Part shown: positions 1 to 8,247 of the stretch, in pieces | Layout of the letters: each line of letters opens with the position of its first letter | How positions within the stretch are numbered: position 1 is the first letter of the stretch | NCBI GenBank assembly: GCA_963663395.1 | Contig: OY760226.1 | Coordinates: forward strand, 2,480,001 to 2,544,000 | DNA from: Azophilus sp963663395 | GTDB taxonomy: Bacteria; Pseudomonadota; Gammaproteobacteria; Pseudomonadales; Azotimanducaceae | Length of the DNA: 64,000 nucleotides | Direction: 5' to 3' | Translations under genes and position numbers: made by a program | Notes under the pieces: model-generated | The model's input: only the letters and a program-made list of their open reading frames with translations | The model's database searches: none | Told to the model about the DNA's origin: nothing

Positions 1-541
1 CCGAGGTGAGGTCGTAGAACACCAGGGCGCCGTCCTCAAGATGGCGCTTCGCCAAGCGCCGCTCGATGGCGTCCTGACGCTCGAGCAGCCAGTCCATGGC
101 GGCGTACAGATCGTCCTCGTCGCAGTCCTCCAGCGCCAGCGTCTCGGCGAGCGAGTCGTGCGCGGTGTCCGCCGCCAGGCTCCGGGCAGTCGCCAGCTTG
201 GAACCCGGCTCAAGGACCCGGGCGACGATCATCGCCAGCACGCGCCGGCGCTCGGGCGAGTCCGCCCCGGCGATGGCGCGGTCCAGGCGCAGCTTGCGCA
301 GCGTGCCGAGCACGGCGGCGACATGGCCGTGGGGTTTGGAACGCACGATGTCGAAGGCGTCGTCGAGGCGCGACACCGCGGTGCCGCCCTTGAGCAGCAC
401 GCGCAGGCCCTCGACGAGCGTCGGGGGCCATTTGGAGAGGTTGGCCAAGGTGCGTTTCCTGACCTTGACGCCCTCGCGCCAGCCTTCGCGCAGGAGGATG
501 GCGGGAGGCGAGCTGCGGTTGGGGACGGTTTCGATGTACAT
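1..541 (-). CDS. IS1634-family transposase, N-terminal part (runs off the left edge)
   Basis: The reverse strand encodes 180 residues from an ATG at 541 with no stop before the window ends, so the gene is partial. The opening (MYIETVPNRSSPPAILLREG, then KRTLANLSKWPP and LLKGG) is the characteristic start of IS1634/IS4-type transposases, followed by the helical region with RRVLAMIVARVLEPGSKLATAR and ending at FYDLTS, just where the DDE catalytic domain begins. It would cut and paste its own element. The catalytic core lies outside the window, so activity cannot be judged. The family call rests on recognised N-terminal motifs. Confidence 0.85.
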   Translation of the reverse strand, partial: MYIETVPNRSSPPAILLREGWREGVKVRKRTLANLSKWPPTLVEGLRVLLKGGTAVSRLDDAFDIVRSKPHGHVAAVLGTLRKLRLDRAIAGADSPERRRVLAMIVARVLEPGSKLATARSLAADTAHDSLAETLALEDCDEDDLYAAMDWLLERQDAIERRLAKRHLEDGALVFYDLTS

Positions 542-548
542 GGGAACG

Positions 549-577
549 ATAGTATTCTATATAACACCGCATTACAA
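549..577 (-). promoter_or_regulatory. Candidate promoter of the IS1634-like transposase
   Basis: On the minus strand a TTGTAA hexamer (572-577) and a TACTAT hexamer (549-554) are spaced by 17 bases in an AT-rich stretch; each matches four of six sigma-70 consensus bases. The -10 ends only seven bases before the ATG, so a transcript from it would be nearly leaderless. An 11-bp direct repeat (537-547 and 594-604) overlaps the start codon and the far side of this region and may mark the element end. Inference only. Confidence 0.3.
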
Positions 578-600
578 CATTAACGTCATATAATACATGG

Positions 601-1177
601 GAACACTTCGACAATCCGAAAACGCTGTTTCCGTATTGCAATCAGTCGCTTAACTCCAATGAACGGGTCAAATGGCTGGAACTTCGGTTTAGCTGACCGT
701 TCCGAGGGAGAGGGCGTAGAGTTCACTGGGCATTGGGTTGAGTGCCAGGACAACCAACCCGGCTATGTGATTGTCAACGAAACGCCCGCGAACGTAAGGG
801 AGTACAGAAACACCAACAGAGCAAAGGACTCCCTTTCGCGCGCAAAACAAGCGGGGGGGCAAGAAAGAGTCGACCACATCCGGAGTGGCGCGAGTTCCCT
901 TCGCAAGACCTTAGAAGAAACGGTCGTTCATCACCTCTTTAAGGGCACCGTTCGCCGCTGGCACGAGAATATTCGCCTTGGGACTCTAAATCAGATCCGT
1001 TGGTCTAACGACATTGCAGATGAGATAGTCGAACTTCAGGATGCGACGTCCCGTATTCTTGAAGGGCATTCCCATTCCGATGAGTTTTCCGGTGGGATGC
1101 CGACAGTTGAAGGGCTGGCAGACCTAATCGATCGCGTCGACGCAATAATCACCGAGGCGAAAAAACCGAGAGGTTAG
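601..1177 (+). pseudogene. C-terminal remnant of an AAA_13-type SMC-like ATPase, 5' truncated
   Basis: The open frame from 659 (172 codons) has no ATPase motifs but resembles the C-terminal tail of large AAA_13-like ATPases: NTNRAKDSLSRAKQ, GASSLRKTLEETV, LFKGTVRRW, then EGHSHSDE and LIDRVDAIITEAKK. Upstream another frame reads HFDNPKTLFPYCNQSLNS and KWLEL up to about 685, and could join the main frame by a single-base shift near 685-690. The Walker motifs are missing, and the IS1634-like element sits directly on the 5' side, so the simplest view is a gene cut by that insertion and then frameshifted. It is not related in an obvious way to the intact ATPase at 18.6-20.9 kb beyond the superfamily. 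Confidence 0.55.
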
Positions 1178-1451
1178 TGTAAGCCTTCGAACGACTGCAT
1201 AGCCTTTCCAGAATTTGCTTGCAACTTCCCCGTTTGGAAATATGGACCTCCCTCCACAGCGTGGATTCAGACACACAAACCCCACATGTCGACCTTCGCG
1301 CGAGACCGTAACGATTCGTCCTGACTAGCGCGCTGGAAACGCGCCCCGCAACACCCGACACTAACTGGATTGATCGGCCTGCGGTTCTCGGTGACGTCGG
1401 GGCCTAGTCTGGCGAAGGCGTTCGCACTTGCCCAACGGTTGCGGCAGCTGC

Positions 1452-1634
1452 CTAGCCCGACCTATTCGTGAATGGACGTAGCGAGGCTGGCAAGAGTAGT
1501 GAAAGCGCTGGGTGCACGGACCAGAGCGCGCGCAAGCGTGCTTGACAGCACGTCGAGCACGCGGCGGGAGTACGCCCAGTGATTTCGCTGCTATTGACTG
1601 CCGCAGTAGTTCATTCATGAATAGGTCGGGCTAG
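1452..1634. repeat. 183-bp element bounded by 23-bp inverted repeats
   Basis: Bases 1452-1474 and 1612-1634 are inverted copies of each other with one mismatch over 23 bases (core ctagcccgacctattc and gaataggtcgggctag), enclosing 137 bases with no plausible gene. The size and the terminal inverted repeats resemble a MITE-type non-autonomous element, but no target-site duplication is obvious and no related transposase is recognised nearby. It could also be a large imperfect hairpin. Confidence 0.55.
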
Positions 1635-1827
1635 TGGTGTGACCAGTCGGAGAGGCGGCACCAATTGAGAGGTGCGCGCTTTCGACGCCATCCATGAGCG
1701 CATCGCGATTCGGGGGGACGGACGAGGCGGGGGTGGCGCCCGGGGTCAATGCGCAGTTCCATGCGGACAATGCGTCCGCGTTTTACCCCGGGGTCACGGC
1801 GTAGGTCAGTCGGCGCTGAATACTGCA

Positions 1828-2265
1828 TCAACCTCCAGGCATGTTCCTACAGACGGCATTCGTGCCCACGGTCAGGATGAACGCCAGCACTCGCGATCGC
1901 CCAGCGCCGGCGACACCTGCCCAGCGGTGTGTCCAGTCGGAAAGGCGGCACTGGACAGCAGGTCGACCCGTTTCCCTGCCGCCAAAACGACTGTCCTGAT
2001 CGATCAAAGGCGCCAGTATCCGTTCGACATCTCGTCGTGACAGCCGCTGTTCAACGATGACCACCTTGGAGTCCTCGTGGGGAGGCACCAAAGCGTCCAG
2101 CCTTAGTGTGAGCCTGTCGGCAAGACCGACGACCCGGCACGAGCGCCGACCGCGACCTATCAGGACCCGCGGACGGCTCGGGCTTCGGCTGAGCGTTCCA
2201 CGGGGAGGCCCAGCAATCCAGGAGGCGGGCTTGATGGTCGCGCTCGGGCTTGGCCGCGAACACAT
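1828..2265 (-). pseudogene. Decayed coding remnant, unknown family (second copy at 21.1 kb)
   Basis: A 145-codon open frame includes a segment (residues about 46-82, bases about 2030-2130) with LTLRLDALVPPHEDSKVV and IVEQRLSRRDVE. The same segment recurs on the minus strand at 21105-21210 as LRLEALLSPRQDTRVV and VVEQRLSQADAE, conserved in protein and DNA. Conservation of this frame in two separated copies argues that it was once coding. The remainder is arginine- and proline-rich and looks like read-through of non-coding DNA. I do not recognise the family. Confidence 0.35.
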
Positions 2266-2438
2266 GGATGGTGGGTGCGTCGGGGTGGTCGGGGCGACGT
2301 AACTCGCGTTCCCTCTCGCGGGTGCCGGCGGCAGGATGATGCACGACGATCCAGGATGCTATCCTTCATTGGGGCAGACGATGAACTGCTTCGTCGCATT
2401 GAATTTTGACGCGGTCGCTTTGAATCAGGCTCGGGATA

Positions 2439-2621
2439 GTGAATACGCCAGTAAAAATTGCGCTAATCGCAGCCGTCACGGCTATGGTTATAGCCTCGAT
2501 AATTTCCTACTTTTCTCCGTACCAGACTTTCGTTCGCAACATGCTGGAGGCGGGATCTGGATTAACGAGATCGTCTTTGATGTGTGCTCAGTTCGTTGCT
2601 GGCGGTGGAAAGCCCAGATGA
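2439..2621 (+). CDS. Small single-pass membrane protein
   Basis: Sixty codons from a GTG. Residues about 7-25 (IALIAAVTAMVIASIISYF) form one transmembrane helix, followed by SPYQTFVRN and a short tail with one cysteine (SLMCAQF). The helix followed by YFSPYQ resembles the pattern of small uncharacterised proteobacterial membrane proteins. The stop overlaps the next start as ATGA, which implies translational coupling and supports both as genes. No strong ribosome binding site is visible. Function unknown. Confidence 0.5.
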   Translation: MNTPVKIALIAAVTAMVIASIISYFSPYQTFVRNMLEAGSGLTRSSLMCAQFVAGGGKPR

Positions 2622-2860
2622 TTTTCTCGGTGTTGCTGGTCGATTTCCTGTTTTGGATCAGTCTGACAACGGGGTTTATAGCTGCCGTAGCGTTGTACTG
2701 TGCCAGTATCGGGGTGTCGTGGGAAATCCAAAGTTGGAGCGGGCAAACCAGGCCAGAAACAAAGCGCAAACGCCGACAGCAATTGCTCACCTGGGTCGGA
2801 CTTCCATGCGTATTTGTGTCTTTCGGCTGTCAAGCCACAATCCGGTTTTTAGGGTATTGA
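2618..2860 (+). CDS. Small two-helix membrane protein, coupled to the gene upstream
   Basis: Eighty codons starting with an ATG that overlaps the stop of the preceding small gene by four bases. Two hydrophobic stretches (residues about 2-30 and 55-75) flank a basic loop rich in Lys and Arg (RPETKRKRR), consistent with a hairpin-like inner-membrane protein with a cytoplasmic loop. The stop at 2858-2860 lies directly at the junction with the truncated IS3 transposase, so the true C-terminus may have been altered by that insertion. Family not recognised. Confidence 0.45.
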   Translation: MIFSVLLVDFLFWISLTTGFIAAVALYCASIGVSWEIQSWSGQTRPETKRKRRQQLLTWVGLPCVFVSFGCQATIRFLGY

Positions 2861-2863
2861 TCA

Positions 2864-3471
2864 GCGGAGTGGGCCGTCTGATGCGGTTGATGGTGTTGCG
2901 TTCGGTGGCGCCGGGACCGAATACCAGCCGCAAGCACCCGACGCATCCGATCTATCCCTACCTGCTCAGGGACCGCCGCATCGACGCGCCCAACCAGGTC
3001 TGGTGCGCAGATGTCACCTACATTCCACTGGCGCACGGCTTTGTGTATCTGGTGGCGGTCATGGACTGGCACACGCGGCACGTGCTGGCGTGGCAACTGT
3101 CGATCACTCAGGATACGAGCTTCTGTCTGGAAGCGCTGGACGCCGCCCTGGAACGCTATGGAAAACCGGAAATCTTCAGCACCGATCAAGGCAGCCAATT
3201 CACCAGCCGAGACTGGACGGACACGCTGAAAGCCTCCGGCATTCAGATCTCCATGGACGGCAAGGGCCGCTGGCTGGACAACGTGTTTATCGAGCGGCTG
3301 TGGCGCTCGCTCAAGCAGGAGTGTGTGTACCTCAATGCCTTCGACTCGGTGCGCGACTGCCAAGCCGGCATCGGCGCGTGGATGGACTATTACAACCGAG
3401 AACGAACGCACTCGAGCCTCGGCGATCTCACGCCCAGCGAGGCGTATGAGACGTGGCGGGAGGCCGCATGA
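2864..3471 (+). pseudogene. IS3-family transposase (OrfB), 5' truncated
   Basis: The retrovirus-type integrase core is complete: an Asp in CADVTYIPLA, the second Asp in STDQGSQFTS and the Glu in VFIERLWRSLKQE, ending with YYNRERTHSSLGDLTPSEAY. Homology starts abruptly at GRLMRLMVLRS; the N-terminal HTH_21 region of about 90 residues and the orfA gene are missing. The open frame runs on upstream to 2584, but that part is out-of-frame sequence of the small membrane genes, not transposase. Called a pseudogene because a transposase without its DNA-binding half should not be active. Confidence 0.85.
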
Positions 3472-3573
3472 ACACCCCTACGCCTCCTGGCGGACAGGAT
3501 GCCCTGCGCGAACACGCCCTCAAGGAGATACCGCTGCGCGGCCTCCTCCTTGACCGCGCGCTCGCTTCGGGCA

Positions 3574-3705
3574 AGAGTTCGCCATGAGGCGCGGGGGTTC
3601 TCTGTCCGAAAACCTTCGGACGAAGTTCTACGGCAGCATCTATCAACATCAGTTCGGCTACACCTTAAATTCGCTGCCGAGTTGTTCAAAGAATGGGGGC
3701 CACCT
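3574..3705 (+). repeat. 131-bp direct repeat, copy 1, with two internal hairpins
   Basis: This segment is repeated in the same orientation at 10594-10724 with about ten differences and one indel. It holds a hairpin with arms gtccgaa and ttcggac (3604-3621) and a second pair, cggcagc and gctgccg, 35 bases apart (3631-3679). The second pair is perfectly kept in both copies. No gene explains it. Viewed on the minus strand the larger palindrome has AAC and GTT at its outer edges as attC sites do, but without the usual spacers. Confidence 0.7.
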
Positions 3706-4003
3706 CTGAGAAAATTGACTCTCACACGTCCCTCAAGGACTAAGGGAGAGGATCAACGAGTTTTTGGGTTAGGCTTTGGTCGTTAGCGTCGTCAGAGCGA
3801 AGAACCAGTTCGGATTGACGGTACCAGTATGTGTGGCACGCTAAGGCGAATCCCGTGGACGGGCGTTGCCCGGGCTGCCGAAACATAGGTGTTGTGTGGG
3901 CCGCCACCTGCGGGACATGTAGGCCTTACGAAGAGGCGCTACACTGGCTCTACCGCGCGTATCAGCCGGTGGTGATGCATCGCAGGGAACAGAAGGAGGT
4001 CTG
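3706..4003. other. Intergenic, no gene seen
   Basis: About 300 bases between the repeat and the DUF4268 gene. Short open frames on both strands lack recognisable motifs. The last ten bases carry a strong Shine-Dalgarno (aggaggt, 3994-4000) for the next gene. Confidence 0.5.
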
Positions 4004-5182
4004 GTGTTTCAGGTCGTTCGGTCGACAAATCGCCTGGTGCGGCTCGAAGAGCGCCGTTTCTCCGATCTCCGACTTCGCGAGCGGGAACACCTGCAGGAGT
4101 GGCTTGCACATACGCCGGAGGCATTGGGCGAAGAGCTACTGGTCATCCAGAAGGAGTTTGATGGTTTCGCGGATACGCGCGAGCGGCTCGATCTCCTCGC
4201 TCTCGACAAGGAAGGGCGGCTTGTCGTCATCGAGAACAAGCTCGATGACTCGGGCAGGGATGTCGTGTGGCAGGCTCTCAAGTATGTGGCCTACTGCTCC
4301 AATCTAACGCAGAAGGACATCCCTGCCATCTATCAAAAGTACCTGGATCGGTACTCCCAGAGCGAGGACGCCGAAGCAAAGCTGCGCGACTGGCTCGACG
4401 TTGAGGATCTAGATGAGGTCGTGCTGAATCCAGGTAACGAGCAGCGACTCGTATTGATCGCGGCGAACTTCCGCAAGGAAGTGACCGCTGCCGTTCTCTG
4501 GTTGCTCGGACATGGCGTGCTGGCACAGTGCTTTCGCGTTGTCCCCTACAGCTTCGGCGAGGAGGTGTTCATCGACCTGCAGCAGATCATCCCAACGCCG
4601 GAAGCGGCGGACTTCATGATTGGAATGGCCGCCAAGGATTCCGAGCAAAAGTCCGTGGAGGGCGCCCAGCGTCGCAGTCACAAGCTGCGACATGCCTTCT
4701 GGACAAGGGCGCTGGAATCGCTTAGAGAGAGCGGCGTCTCGTTGTTCGAAAACGTGAGCCCTTCTAAGGACCACTGGCTAAGCTGTGGCACCGGTGTGTC
4801 AGGGTGCGCCTACTCGCTCATATTCTCAAGGAACGGGACACGCGTGGAGTTGGTGCTGCAGCGGGCGGAGGCGAGCGAGAACAAGTGGCTATTCGACCAA
4901 CTTGTTCAGGACCGGGCAGAGGCGGAGAGCCGGTTCGGTGACAACCTAGAATGGTTGCGCTTGGACGACAAGAAACAGAGTCGGATCGCGTTTTCGTGCA
5001 GATTCGACGGATTCAATGAGTCGAGTTGGCCCGACATGGTTGCCTGGCTGTGCGAGCACATAGTGCGACTTGAGCAAGCATTCTCGGAACCGCTCGCACG
5101 GTTGAACCATCAGCTCAAGTCCGGCATCGACCACACTGCGACGGATGGGTCAATGGACGTTGGATTGTCCGCATCTAGCTGA
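4004..5182 (+). CDS. DUF4268 protein with PD-(D/E)XK-like nuclease segment
   Basis: 392 codons from a GTG three bases after a strong aggaggt. Residues about 50-110 carry RLDLLALDKEGRLVVIENK, the D ... E-x-K pattern of PD-(D/E)XK nuclease folds (NucS/RecB-like), followed by VVWQALKYVAYC. The C-terminal third (HKLRHAFWTRALESL to the end) matches the DUF4268 layout. Proteins of this build are frequent in defence and mobile islands, and the neighbours here fit, but a specific target is not known. It stands alone between the direct repeat and a gene-poor gap, so it is probably monocistronic. Nuclease activity is inferred from the motif only. Confidence 0.75.
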   Translation: MFQVVRSTNRLVRLEERRFSDLRLREREHLQEWLAHTPEALGEELLVIQKEFDGFADTRERLDLLALDKEGRLVVIENKLDDSGRDVVWQALKYVAYCSNLTQKDIPAIYQKYLDRYSQSEDAEAKLRDWLDVEDLDEVVLNPGNEQRLVLIAANFRKEVTAAVLWLLGHGVLAQCFRVVPYSFGEEVFIDLQQIIPTPEAADFMIGMAAKDSEQKSVEGAQRRSHKLRHAFWTRALESLRESGVSLFENVSPSKDHWLSCGTGVSGCAYSLIFSRNGTRVELVLQRAEASENKWLFDQLVQDRAEAESRFGDNLEWLRLDDKKQSRIAFSCRFDGFNESSWPDMVAWLCEHIVRLEQAFSEPLARLNHQLKSGIDHTATDGSMDVGLSASS

Positions 5183-5311
5183 CGATCCGTAGGCGCTTGT
5201 GAAACGGCTTAGCCATTGGAGGTCGCCGATAGGCTCGCCAACCAATTGGTTTCTGAGATCTGGGTCCAAAGTTGGGCAATCATGAAGGAAAATCAGCAGG
5301 ACCGAGATCGG

Positions 5312-5464
5312 TCAGTTACGCAGTTCCCGCAAGAGTAATTCTTCCTTCAAGGCTTTGTCTGCGGCATGGACGAACCGGGCAATCCTGCGGAGCATGCGGG
5401 TCGGAATACGCCTGATCATCAGGTCGACTATCGATATCCGGGCTGGTACAGGACGGTCACACAT
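5312..5464 (-). CDS. Possible small basic helical protein (50 aa)
   Basis: An ATG at 5464 opens a 50-codon frame with protein-like composition: RISIVDLMIRR, then a basic segment RMLRRIARFVHAADKALK and an acidic, leucine-rich end EELLLRELRN. It would form an amphipathic helix. No Shine-Dalgarno is evident and the family is not recognised; it may be the 3' remnant of a longer gene. Confidence 0.28.
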   Translation of the reverse strand: MCDRPVPARISIVDLMIRRIPTRMLRRIARFVHAADKALKEELLLRELRN

Positions 5465-5613
5465 GAGAACCGGTCATTGCTTTTCGTCCGCTTTCTACGC
5501 CTTCGAATCTTCCGCCAATTCTTCATAAGATTCAAAGCTGTTCGGTTTTTTCTGACAAAATCCCGTATTTTCAAGCACCACTAACCCACTAATTCAAGGA
5601 GAATTTCCCTAAC

Positions 5614-5636
5614 AAAACAATCCAGAAGATTGTTTT
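5614..5636. promoter_or_regulatory. Perfect 9-bp palindrome just upstream of a start codon
   Basis: aaaacaatc and gattgtttt are perfect inverted copies separated by five bases, ending six bases before the ATG at 5642. As DNA it could be a repressor operator; as RNA the hairpin would sit over the ribosome entry region, with a candidate Shine-Dalgarno (aagga, 5596-5600) further upstream. Which of the two applies cannot be told from sequence. Confidence 0.45.
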
Positions 5637-5641
5637 GGCCA

Positions 5642-5971
5642 ATGACGATAGCATCGAAAATTACCCAAACCTTTCTCCAGGAGAACAAGGAGGATTTGAA
5701 TCTGTGGGGGGAGATCCGGTTCGTCCTGATGTGGTCAGCAGACCTCGTCGCGGTGATCAACAATCTGCACTTGCATGAAAAGCTGGAATTTCCGAGTGTG
5801 GTGTTTGCCGCAACGCTCGACGAGCTTCACAGGAAGCTGTTTGAAGGCGACATCCCCCAGGAGGGAGACCGCTGGATGGAGAAATTCGTCGTCACGACCC
5901 TCCTGAAAGGCATCAAGCGGTTGTCACGCTCGGCGGACATGTTCCCGGCGCCGCGGGCCGTGGAGCAGTGA
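5642..5971 (+). CDS. Hypothetical protein, 109 aa
   Basis: A mostly helical, mildly acidic soluble protein beginning MTIASKITQTFLQENKEDLN, with WGEIRFVLMWSADLVAVINN in the middle and DRWMEKFVVTTLLKGIKRLSR near the end. No signal peptide or known motif. An in-frame ATG at 5630 exists, but it lies inside the palindrome; 5642 is preferred because it follows the hairpin. It is followed by a convergent membrane gene. Function not recognised. Confidence 0.5.
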   Translation: MTIASKITQTFLQENKEDLNLWGEIRFVLMWSADLVAVINNLHLHEKLEFPSVVFAATLDELHRKLFEGDIPQEGDRWMEKFVVTTLLKGIKRLSRSADMFPAPRAVEQ

Positions 5972-6075
5972 TCTCGCTGGTGAGGGTGCGCGGGACATCC
6001 CGAGCCCACCCCGGCGCGGCCATGGCGTTCGCTCGGTGCTGGGAGGTGAGTTGGAAAATATGGACAGCGATACAA

Positions 6076-6840
6076 CTACAGTCGTTCCTTACCAAGATGC
6101 AGTACCAGAGTATCCTCAGGGATCACGTCATCGGTGACCCTGAAGCCAAGTTCCATGTTTCGGATTGGCGACTCCGAACAGGGGATTCGCGCAAGTTTGG
6201 TGCCTTCTTGGATTGGGCCGGTAGCCTCGACACAACCTATGGGAGTAATGGCCGTCGAGTCATCGTACAGACCTGCTTCGATTAGCGCGCCGTGCAGAGC
6301 CATCCTGGCTTCGGAGGTCTTTCTTGTATGTCCCTTGCCCGATATCAAATACACACCGTCGCCGCGCGTCTCCGCGTAACGCGTTGCATATGTCGGGTAC
6401 ACATTCGTGTACACCCAGCGTGCTTCTTCCAAAATAGCTTGGATAGCCGTTGCCAGCTCTAGGGAATCCCGGTCTCTGAATACCTTAATGTCATACTTCT
6501 GCCCCGCATACGACTTCAGCCTTGCGACTAACATGCGCTTGGTATCGGGCTCCATGCGCCTCGGCGTTCTGATTTCGGCTATCTGCGCTCGCGCTCTATC
6601 TGCTTGTGAACCAACTTCGGATACTTTTGCATGCGCAAGTTGTAGTTCCTCCTCAGTCTCAATACTGGCGCAGTAACTCAACCCTCCCGAGATTATTACT
6701 GCAAAAGGCGAGATGACAGCAATGGCGTATGTGATACGTTGCCCCATCTTGGTTGGCTTGCGGCGATTGATAAGGATGGATGTAAGCGTCGCCCCCCCCA
6801 TAACCACAGCGATGATGAGCATGAGTATTGCGGTAGGCAT
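6076..6840 (-). CDS. Membrane-anchored protein with coiled coil, unknown function
   Basis: 254 codons with a good Shine-Dalgarno (aaggag about ten bases before the ATG). Two transmembrane helices near the N-terminus (residues about 3-22 and 35-55), then a heptad-rich stretch (about 60-90, EEELQLAHAKVSEVGSQADR) and a globular domain opening RTPRRMEPDTKRMLVARLKS with AGQKYDIKVFRDRDSLELAT. That arrangement (two helices, coiled coil, RTPR-type start of a small alpha/beta domain) occurs in an uncharacterised group of bacterial membrane proteins. Substrate or partner unknown. Confidence 0.65.
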   Translation of the reverse strand: MPTAILMLIIAVVMGGATLTSILINRRKPTKMGQRITYAIAVISPFAVIISGGLSYCASIETEEELQLAHAKVSEVGSQADRARAQIAEIRTPRRMEPDTKRMLVARLKSYAGQKYDIKVFRDRDSLELATAIQAILEEARWVYTNVYPTYATRYAETRGDGVYLISGKGHTRKTSEARMALHGALIEAGLYDDSTAITPIGCVEATGPIQEGTKLARIPCSESPIRNMELGFRVTDDVIPEDTLVLHLGKERL

Positions 6841-7109
6841 GTTCGCGTACTCCTTTTCTTCGGGAACGGCTTAGATCGCTGGAACGCCGGGGGAGCGCGA
6901 GGCGTTTTGCCCGCACGCACCCCCAACATTACCGCTAGTTTGTGCGCCGATTCTGGCAGGACGGCTCGAACGCACTCGCACCTCAGTCCGAATCGGTGGG
7001 CCGAGGTGCAGGCACGAACCGACCGTCATCCGGCAGCATTATCCGCGCTCAGCTGATCAGGGCCCAGCTCACGTCGCCATAACAGCAACGATCACCTTCG
7101 TTGGAGCCA

Positions 7110-7475
7110 TCAGGATGCTTCACCCGTCGGCCCCCACTGATCAAGGTACCGCTTCAGTTTCGCCTTTAACGACGGAGAAAGAGCCCAGTACCCATCGACT
7201 TTTTTGCGAATCTCGTCAATGGATAGCCCCTTGCGCTGGAGCCGATCCAAAATCGCACGGAATAGAGCCTCTTGCCCCATGGAGGCTAGGCCCTTTGAAA
7301 CCAATCCTATGGCACCGAGCAAGGTCATACCCCCTAGCATGCCAAACGGCCCGCCCAATAACGCTAATGCGGTCGTGATGGCCGCTGCTCCTGCTAAACC
7401 AGTCGAGCCCATGGCCACCACCAACACAAGTGCGGGCACCCCTAGTGCCGCAAGTTTGTCCACAACTTGGTCCAT
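7110..7475 (-). CDS. Glycine-rich hydrophobic small protein
   Basis: 121 codons with a textbook Shine-Dalgarno (aggaggt) before the ATG. Residues about 9-60 are hydrophobic and rich in Gly and Ala (VPALVLVVAMGSTGLAGAAA, then LALLGGPFGMLGGMTLLGAI), like a membrane-inserting helical hairpin; the C-terminal 50 residues are soluble, with LQRKGLSIDEIRKKVDGYW and LKAKLKRYLDQWG. Small proteins with this Gly-rich core and charged tail are known as an uncharacterised family. It is transcribed in the same direction as the 6076-6840 gene but 270 bases upstream of it. Confidence 0.6.
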   Translation of the reverse strand: MDQVVDKLAALGVPALVLVVAMGSTGLAGAAAITTALALLGGPFGMLGGMTLLGAIGLVSKGLASMGQEALFRAILDRLQRKGLSIDEIRKKVDGYWALSPSLKAKLKRYLDQWGPTGEAS

Positions 7476-7580
7476 CTTTCAAACCTCCTAATTTGAGTGT
7501 TTCGTTGGACACTAAAACGTCAAATGTCAATAAAGCGATCTGGTCCGGAGACGGACTCCAATGGGAGCCGGTCTCCGGCG

Positions 7581-7692
7581 TGGCGCCAATCACGTTGGCA
7601 CGGTCTTTTCGTAGGGGGTGGCGCCAATCACGTTGGCACGGTCTTTTCGTAGGGGTGGCGCCAATCACCAATCACATTGGCGCAGTCTTTTC
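7581..7692. repeat. Three tandem units of about 37 bp
   Basis: The unit begins tggcgccaatcacgttggca and continues cggtcttttcgtaggg. Units start at 7581, 7619 and 7656; the first two are almost identical, and the third has a small internal duplication (ccaatcaccaatcac) and a few changes. Each unit contains a short palindrome (gccaa tcacg ttggc). There are no unique spacers, so it is not a CRISPR array. Confidence 0.75.
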
Positions 7693-7693
7693 G

Positions 7694-8247
7694 TAGCGGG
7701 TCGCACTCTCTCACATCGTAACGTACGGCGCAACGCTCACCTCGTAATTCACCCTGATGTCCATTCAAATCCAAGCTGAGTGGCTGAGTCTCGCGTACAC
7801 CACCTGAGACGTGTTGGGCAGAAATGGGCAAATCACCGCTATTGAGAGCTAATCATCACGCACAATACCTTTCTTCGCCCCCGTTCTGTGCCCGCGTCGC
7901 CCACACCACACCAGACCCCCAACGTCCAGGAGATGCTCGGCATCTCAGAGCCGCTTCTACAGATGCCGACCGTCAGGGTTGGCGACAAGGCGAAAGTAGG
8001 CTCGCCCACCGAAATTCATCCGGCGCAATGGCCCGTCTACGGCAACACACCGATCCTGCGTGCAGGCCCGAGCCTGTCGAACCGCAGAGGCGTTCACCTA
8101 CACGGACCCGGAGTGATTACTTGCAGACGGACGCCTGTGGGCTTTGAGACCATCGTTCCCGGGACGCCCCAACACCGGTGCACGCGACACCTGCCCAGTG
8201 GTGTGACACGCCGGAGAGACGGCGGCCGTTTGTCGACCAGGCCGGGC
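7694..8247. other. No gene seen
   Basis: About 550 bases without a supported gene. An open frame of 150 codons (7888-8340, plus strand) has odd composition, rich in Pro, His and Arg, and runs into the antisense of the remnant at 8248-8517. Near 8187-8225 lies a degenerate copy of the motif also found near 1911-1950 (gacacctgcccag with ggtgtg). Confidence 0.5.

Larger units (their letters stand above)
1178..2438. other. Gene-poor stretch with degenerate repeats
   Basis: No convincing intact gene is visible across about 1.2 kb. It contains the inverted-repeat element at 1452-1634, a decayed coding remnant at 1828-2265, and two degenerate copies of a short motif (around 1636-1660 and 1911-1950) whose core reads gtgtnccagtcgg followed by aggcggc. 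A related copy occurs near 8187-8225. Open frames here have poor, proline- and arginine-rich composition and overlap each other on both strands. Confidence 0.6.
5183..5641. other. Gene-poor gap with one possible short gene
   Basis: No sizeable gene. A 50-codon reading frame on the minus strand (5312-5464) is listed separately. Bases 5500-5640 are AT-rich and contain the perfect palindrome at 5614-5636 in front of the next gene. Confidence 0.5.

Noticed and set aside
2584..2863. N-terminal part of the IS3 transposase frame
   Set aside because: The sequence before GRLMRLM has no transposase similarity and overlaps two small membrane genes in other frames.
7581..7692. Possible CRISPR array
   Set aside because: The units abut with no unique spacers, and no cas genes are present.
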